A stretch of DNA of 64,000 bases from Lytechinus pictus (Eukaryota; Echinodermata; Echinoidea; Temnopleuroida; Toxopneustidae). Position 1 is the stretch's first letter. The number at the start of each line of letters is the position of its first letter. The DNA lies in assembly GCF_037042905.1 (NCBI RefSeq), contig NC_087247.1:35791420-35855419 (forward strand), given 5' to 3'. The translations under genes and the position numbers were made by a program. The notes beneath the pieces were generated by a model. It worked only from the letters and a program-made list of their open reading frames with translations, was not told the DNA's origin and did not search any database. Of this stretch, positions 59,178 to 64,000 are shown one piece after another.

Positions 59178-59812
59178 ACCCCCATTCCACAGAGAGCAAG
59201 ACCTCTGAAAGACTGCTGTAAGACCATGAAACTTGCTTGATCTTTCAAAGGTTCTTCAGCGAACTTTCAAAGATCTCGTAGGTCTTTCACGATTCCTGAT
59301 GGATCTTTCAAAGGTCTTCGTGCTCCTCGTGAGTCCCAAAACTTTTTGAAACGGTTCAAAACATTTGTCTTTCAGCGGTCTTTTCAAGAAAATGGTCTTT
59401 TGGTGGTATTTTAGCAGTCTTTCAGCGGTCTTTCGATGAACTTTCAAAGTTCTTATTAGTCTTTCCATGATCTTTTGACATTCTCTCAAGATTTTTACGG
59501 AGATCACTGTAAGACTCATGAGAGATCATTGAAAGATCATTGAAAGACCAGGCAAAGTTCATGGAAAGAATTTTGAAAGATCACTTGTTGCATAAAAGAT
59601 CTCTGAAAGACCATTGCAAAATCTCTATAGGACTAGTCTAAGACCAGTAAGACAAGAAATATCCATCAGTCTTTCAGAGTTCTTTGAGGGGTCTTTCTGA
59701 GCCATTCCACAGAGATGACAAATTTCAGTGATCTTGGAGAGTGCTGTAAGACCTAGCCAATTTTTGGTCTTTCAAAGGTCCTTCAAAGGTCTCCCCTCTA
59801 TGGAATGGGGGC
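59178..59812. mobile_element. Inverted-repeat element built from CTTTCAAAGGTC words
   Basis: Outer ends CCCCCATTCCACAGAGAG and CTCTATGGAATGGGGG are inverted. The left half is dense in CTTTCAAAGGTCTT and TCTTTCAGCGGTCTT; the right half carries their complements, such as GATCATTGAAAGACCA. The whole unit should fold on itself. Confidence 0.75.
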
Positions 59813-59918
59813 CTAATCTTTCCTATTTCCTCAAGCTATTATCCACAAGATAACCCATACCCGTTGAAATTCATGGGACTTCTGGACACGAACATTTCCC
59901 TTCCTCACTCCTCCCTCT

Positions 59919-59939
59919 TCTCCCCTTCTCTCCCCCTCT

Positions 59940-59990
<51 letters not shown>
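59919..59990 (+). repeat. (TC)n microsatellite
   Basis: CTCTCTCTC run of about 60 bp with CCC interruptions at its left end. Confidence 0.95.
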
Positions 59991-59993
<3 letters not shown>

Positions 59994-60243
59994 ATCTTTC
60001 GCATATTTTGCATCCCTATATATCTTTTTTTCCAACCAAAAGATCAAATATCAATATCAAAATGTACGTCATGCGAACAATGGATGACTAGAGAATCAAA
60101 TAAAGGTAAGAAAAGGCACACTCCATATAGTTTATATAGCTGGAATGAAGTGAGAGGGAGAGAGAGAGGGGGTGAGGTATGGGATTCTCCTTTTTAATGA
60201 TAGGTTATAGATGGCGCTCTTCCCTCTATCTTGACAAGAACTA

Positions 60244-60440
60244 GAGGTGCCGTGGCCGAGTGGTCTAAGGCGCCTGGCTATACATGAAAAAGTCCGGGGT
60301 TCGATCACCGGCCGCGGCAGCTATGCCCGTGAGCCCGTGGCTTTTAATCTACAATGCTCATTTATCCTGCTTTCAAATAAATGGAAATGCTATATGCATT
60401 ATTGGTAACTAGGTGTGAACTTGTAAAAAAAAAAAAATCT
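60244..60440 (+). mobile_element. tRNA-derived SINE, copy 3 (best preserved)
   Basis: Head 60245-60322: GGTGCCGTGGCCGAGTGGTC (A-box), TAAGGCGCCTGGC and B-box GGTTCGATCAC. The body has TTTATCCTGCTTTCAAATAA and GCTATATGCATTATTGGTAA, ending in a 13-A tail. The head looks like a tRNA-Leu/Ser relative. Confidence 0.85.
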
Positions 60441-63013
60441 AACGATTATTCAAAGCAATGAGAGTTGGTTTGGGTTGATTGTGGGAATACGACGGATGTT
60501 GCTTTCAATCACCAAACAGGATCCCAACAAGGCAGGTCAAAGAGTATAATTCCTTATTAAATACGGCAAACTTTTCTGACATTACCACACACGGGCAGAT
60601 ATTTAATAGCAATCTCACGTGATAATACTCCCCTCCTCTCCTGAATCATGAAGCGAAAAGAAAAAAATGCCACTTACATGAATCGGGTTAAAAATAGTGT
60701 ATTTTCAACAAAAATGTAATTCGTTTATAATATGGCAATTATGACTTATGCTTATTGGCTTGTCCCCCAAAAGTAATATATGCGCTATCGTTTTAGGAGA
60801 ATTAATATGCTCCTTTTTTTACAAAGGGATAGTCAGTACGCCTCCAATATAATAAGAATAAACGGTGACCATTTATTTCATCTTTCGCAACTTGTTTATT
60901 ACAAAACCAAACTGGAATCGAAACTAAACTTTAATTTGCCGATGTAATCTGCCCCTGCCATTCGACGATCTACTGAAGATTTGTTAATGTCACAACCCTT
61001 CTGAGTCTGTGGTTCACCCCCCTCCTTTTAAACATTAAATAGAAGAAAGTAGAATTCATTTTTAGAATGTACAGTTCTAGTTCCCTCTTCATAAAAACAT
61101 TCCAATACGGTAACGTTGTTGTCGTGGTATTAGCATCGTTTCTTGTCAGGGTAGTTATCATAATGACAAATTTACCATAGCAGTGGGACCTGGTTTTAAA
61201 ATGACGGACAACATTGATATATAACACGGGTCGTATGAAGTTTTTACTAACAAAACTTTACAACTATTTCCCTTAATTGTCTAAAAATATTTTTTTTAAA
61301 CACTCCATCTTTCGATTCCGACATCTACGCAAATTCAGGCAATTATTTACTCACTTGTCATAACGCAGAGTTACATAATTTAATTCCAGCCATTCTTGGC
61401 TGGCCGGATCTTTCCTCAAGATTTGGAGCATGTGTTGCATGGTTTGAAAACTGATGTTCTCCAATCAAATTATCACCGTTTTCGTATATAACCTTCTTAA
61501 TCTTCACCCAATTTTGATCAAATTATTCCTACATTTTATGATTATTTTACCTTTCTCTATAATTGGTGTGATAATGAACCTGTAGTAGCCTAGTAGGCAC
61601 GCTCTACCCCTTCACATACTTTAACCTGTTTAAAAAAACCGTCTGTTACTCCTTAATAACACTCTTTCTTTAGATACTTGAGAATGTATTTATCATTTAT
61701 AGATCATATAGATCATATTTGTTTAATTTGAATATTATAAAATAAAAAAGACATAAATGTTTGAAACTAACTCGTTATTTTAGACCAACTAAACATTAAA
61801 AACGAAGCTAGAACACAATTTCGGTTTTTATTATATGTTTATGATTTCCAATCCAAATATGTTAATATTTATATGTTATTGTTAAAATGTTAATATTTAC
61901 ACGTTAAATGTGGTTATGATTTCAAACAAAGTAGACATTTACAGGAAATCATAATACATTGTTGTAAGTTTGGGTGGGTATGAAATGCATTATTTGATCA
62001 AATATGTTTCTGTAAATATTATGAATACAACCGTTCTTTAAAACGTGTCTATAATGGGGGGGGGGGGAGAAAGAAAATCAGGTCAATATCATGTGGAAAA
62101 TTGTTTAATCAATTTGAAGAAAGGAGGTCAGCCTACGAACTGATATCGAAGGAGCTTAACAGGCATTGGCAAATCTTCGCAAGCCAATAAAGTAAGTCAG
62201 TGAATTGTGATACAAACAATATCAATCCAATTGGGGCAGCTCCTTATATATTCAGTGGTGAAACGCGTGGAATATAAGGAGGAAGGACATGGCGACCGGG
62301 GAACATTTAATAATCGCGAGAACAAAATGACTTTTCAAGATAAAGATCTACTTTGTGACAGATTTTATCATATTATTGGGAAAATGATTTCATATGTTGC
62401 CCTTTTCCCTTTCATCTCCTATCTCCCCCCCTTGTCTTCCTTTTTGTTCTCCATTGTGCAACTTTTATTCGGGGGGATGCCCCCAAAGGCCCATCCGTAC
62501 GCCTGTTCCTATTCTTTAAAGTGTCATTACTGTCAGTTTGTATTTCCGTTATATTACTTATTTGTTTTGGAAAACCTTGAACGCCTAGGTCAATCAGATA
62601 CCTCCTCTTAGCTATTAAAATGAGACTTTGACCGTTATCACAAGGGGTCTTATAAAATAACAAATTGCAAAGATCTCTGCTCATTATGCAGTGTTTCAGA
62701 AACCTTTAGTCATTTTTGTTAAATCTACTTACAGCAGCCATTTTGAGATTCCTAATAAATTACAAACCAACAGGAAGGTACGTTTCAGAACTTTGATATT
62801 AGATTATTAGGGGAAGTTATTCTGGCTTTCAGTAGTTCATTGGATGCCCTCAAGATTTAATGTCTTTTGATAATGATCATTGAGATTATGTCTAAAGTAG
62901 TTCCCGATGACACTAAGTAATTCATTGTAGAAATGTGACACTGAGAACATCGAAACCTATGTGATTTAATCAAAGATTGCTGCACTCCGGAGTAATTTTT
63001 TTATATTCTACAG
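60441..63013. other. Region upstream of the second SUR-like gene
   Basis: The promoter and non-coding first exon of the plus-strand gene may lie here, but no donor or core promoter can be assigned. It contains a G-run (62056-62067) and a GGGGGGATGCCCCC word near 62470. Confidence 0.4.
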
Positions 63014-63620
63014 GAACTAACTTATTACGATGATGAATGGATGGGACTGGTTTTGTGGTGTAAACTACACACTTGACTCTGGCACAGGATTGAACAACTC
63101 GTGTTTAATCAACGGCATCATCGTAGTCCCACAGCTAGGTTTCGTCGTTATTTCATCTCTTATCCTCCTTTTCCTCGCCGTCTGCTCCACCTCTAAGAGA
63201 CAAAACAGTTCCAAGTATCTCCTACATCTCCCAGGCCACACCCCAAGATGGCTTCTGACCTACGTCCTTCTTGTCCTAACACTCTCCTTCTTAGCAGAAG
63301 GTATTCTGACCAACGATACCTACCTCGCCAACTCCTTGTCACATCAACCACATCTCTATGTTGTAGGAGTGACGATGTTTCTTGGGGCAATGCTATCCAT
63401 TGTTTATTACCACATGATGGAGAAATGGCGTGAACGTCATATGGTTTGGCTCCTCTTCGTTTATTGGATAACAACTTTGTTTTCATTGGCAGTCGAGATG
63501 GTGCACATTAACAGAAGAGGAGATATTAACTTTCAGAACGTCAGCTTTGATATCACTTTGCTGCTTCTTTTTGTAGTGGGTATGTTCCTAGTCAATGAGA
63601 TGATCCTCTGTTGTCATATG
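63014..63620 (+). CDS. ABCC8/9-like: Second SUR-like gene, first coding exon (residues 1-197), rest outside the window
   Basis: Coding starts at ATG 63030 and runs to 63620, where the GTAAGG donor leaves phase 0. An in-frame TAA lies 12 nt upstream, and TTTTATATTCTACAG at 62999-63013 is a probable acceptor, implying an upstream non-coding exon. The product is a SUR TMD0: FCGVNYT (Cys9, sequon at Asn12), LNNSCLINGI (Cys25), about five membrane helices, LPGHTPRWLLTY, AEGILT and VYYHMMEK (VYYHNIE in SUR1). An equivalent exon opens the gene at 47357 on the other strand, so the genes are divergent paralogues. The exon is intact, but whether the whole gene is functional cannot be judged here. Confidence 0.92.
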
Positions 63621-63654
63621 GTAAGGATTACATTTTCACTTTAGTGTTGCTGAA

Positions 63655-64000
63655 TATCTCTGTGCTACATGTATAATGATAATGATGATAACAATGATGA
63701 TGATGATAATAATAATAACGAAAACTAGTGGCGTACAGATGGGAGACTTGGGGGTGCTTGCCCCCCCAAAAAAAAAAAAAAATCACGACCAAGAAAAAAA
63801 AAGAGAAAGGGGAGAAGGAAATAGAGAAGGACGAAATATGATATTATTTTCTGAATATTGTTTCAAAATATATTACAAAATTGGAATTTGTGATAAAAAT
63901 GTCGTAATTTTTGCTCACTCGCAACGTTTTACAAATTATGCCACTGATAATAATGATGATTATAATAATAACAATAATAATATTAATAATAATAATAAAG
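63655..64000. repeat. (GAT/AAT)n microsatellites near the window end
   Basis: ATAATGATAATGATGATAAC at 63676 and ATAATAATAACAATAATAAT at 63963-63999 flank the mirror-motif element. Confidence 0.85.
63728..63945 (+). repeat. Mirror-motif/G-run element in intron 1 of the second SUR-like gene
   Basis: GTGGCGTACAGATGGGAG, C-run, GACCAAGAAAAAAAAAGAG, ATATGATATTATTTTCTGAA, ATAAAAATGTCGTAATTTTTGC, TCACTCGCAACG and TTATGCCACTG. This is co-linear with 3500-3720. Confidence 0.75.

Noticed and set aside
60244..60322. Possible functional tRNA-Leu/Ser gene
   Set aside because: Acceptor and anticodon pairing are imperfect, and the sequence continues into a conserved SINE body with a poly-A tail shared with two other copies.
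62207..62611. 134-codon plus-strand frame upstream of the second SUR-like gene
   Set aside because: Composition and G/C-run words indicate repeat-derived sequence; no domain and no link by splicing to the TMD0 exon could be shown.

Overview
The window is animal nuclear DNA: AT-rich, intron-dense and crowded with transposable elements. Its repeats (tRNA-derived SINEs, CR1/L2-like LINEs, many inverted-repeat elements, DNA-transposon arrays rich in TGACCTTTGACC, and text-palindromic GCTCGCGCTTCGCGCTCG motifs) resemble echinoderm, particularly sea-urchin, sequence. The organism call rests on this general resemblance and is inference; the genus is not determined.

One complete protein-coding gene dominates. 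On the minus strand, 29 coding exons between 47357 (ATG) and 12174 (TAG) join with matching splice phases into one 1582-residue reading frame. It is a sulfonylurea-receptor-type ABC transporter (ABCC8/ABCC9 group), in order TMD0, L0 linker, TMD1, NBD1, TMD2, NBD2. SURs are the regulatory subunits of ATP-sensitive potassium channels. All nucleotide-binding motifs are present, with the ABCC asymmetry: Asp instead of catalytic Glu in NBD1, and a non-LSGGQ signature in NBD2.

At the right edge (63030-63620, plus strand) is the first coding exon of a second SUR-like gene, cut off by the window. The two genes are divergent (head to head), about 15.6 kb apart. In both, the first coding exon encodes TMD0, follows a probable 5'UTR splice acceptor, has an in-frame stop just before the ATG, and ends in phase 0. 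This looks like a diverged duplicate pair.

Layout: 1-12170 is gene-free and repeat-rich (mirror-motif repeats, a MITE, a SINE, and a 3.4-kb terminal-inverted-repeat element with a CTAG-rich core). 12174-47390 is the SUR gene, whose introns hold a 4.3-kb LINE with nested insertions, three copies of one small MITE, and four transposon-like blocks carrying nuclear-receptor DR1 sequences. 47391-63013 is the intergenic region, with foldback elements containing the cAMP-response octamer TGACGTCA, SINEs, LINE remnants and other inverted-repeat elements. 63014-64000 is the start of the second gene. I found no bacterial-type operons, CRISPR arrays, rRNA genes or intact functional tRNA genes.
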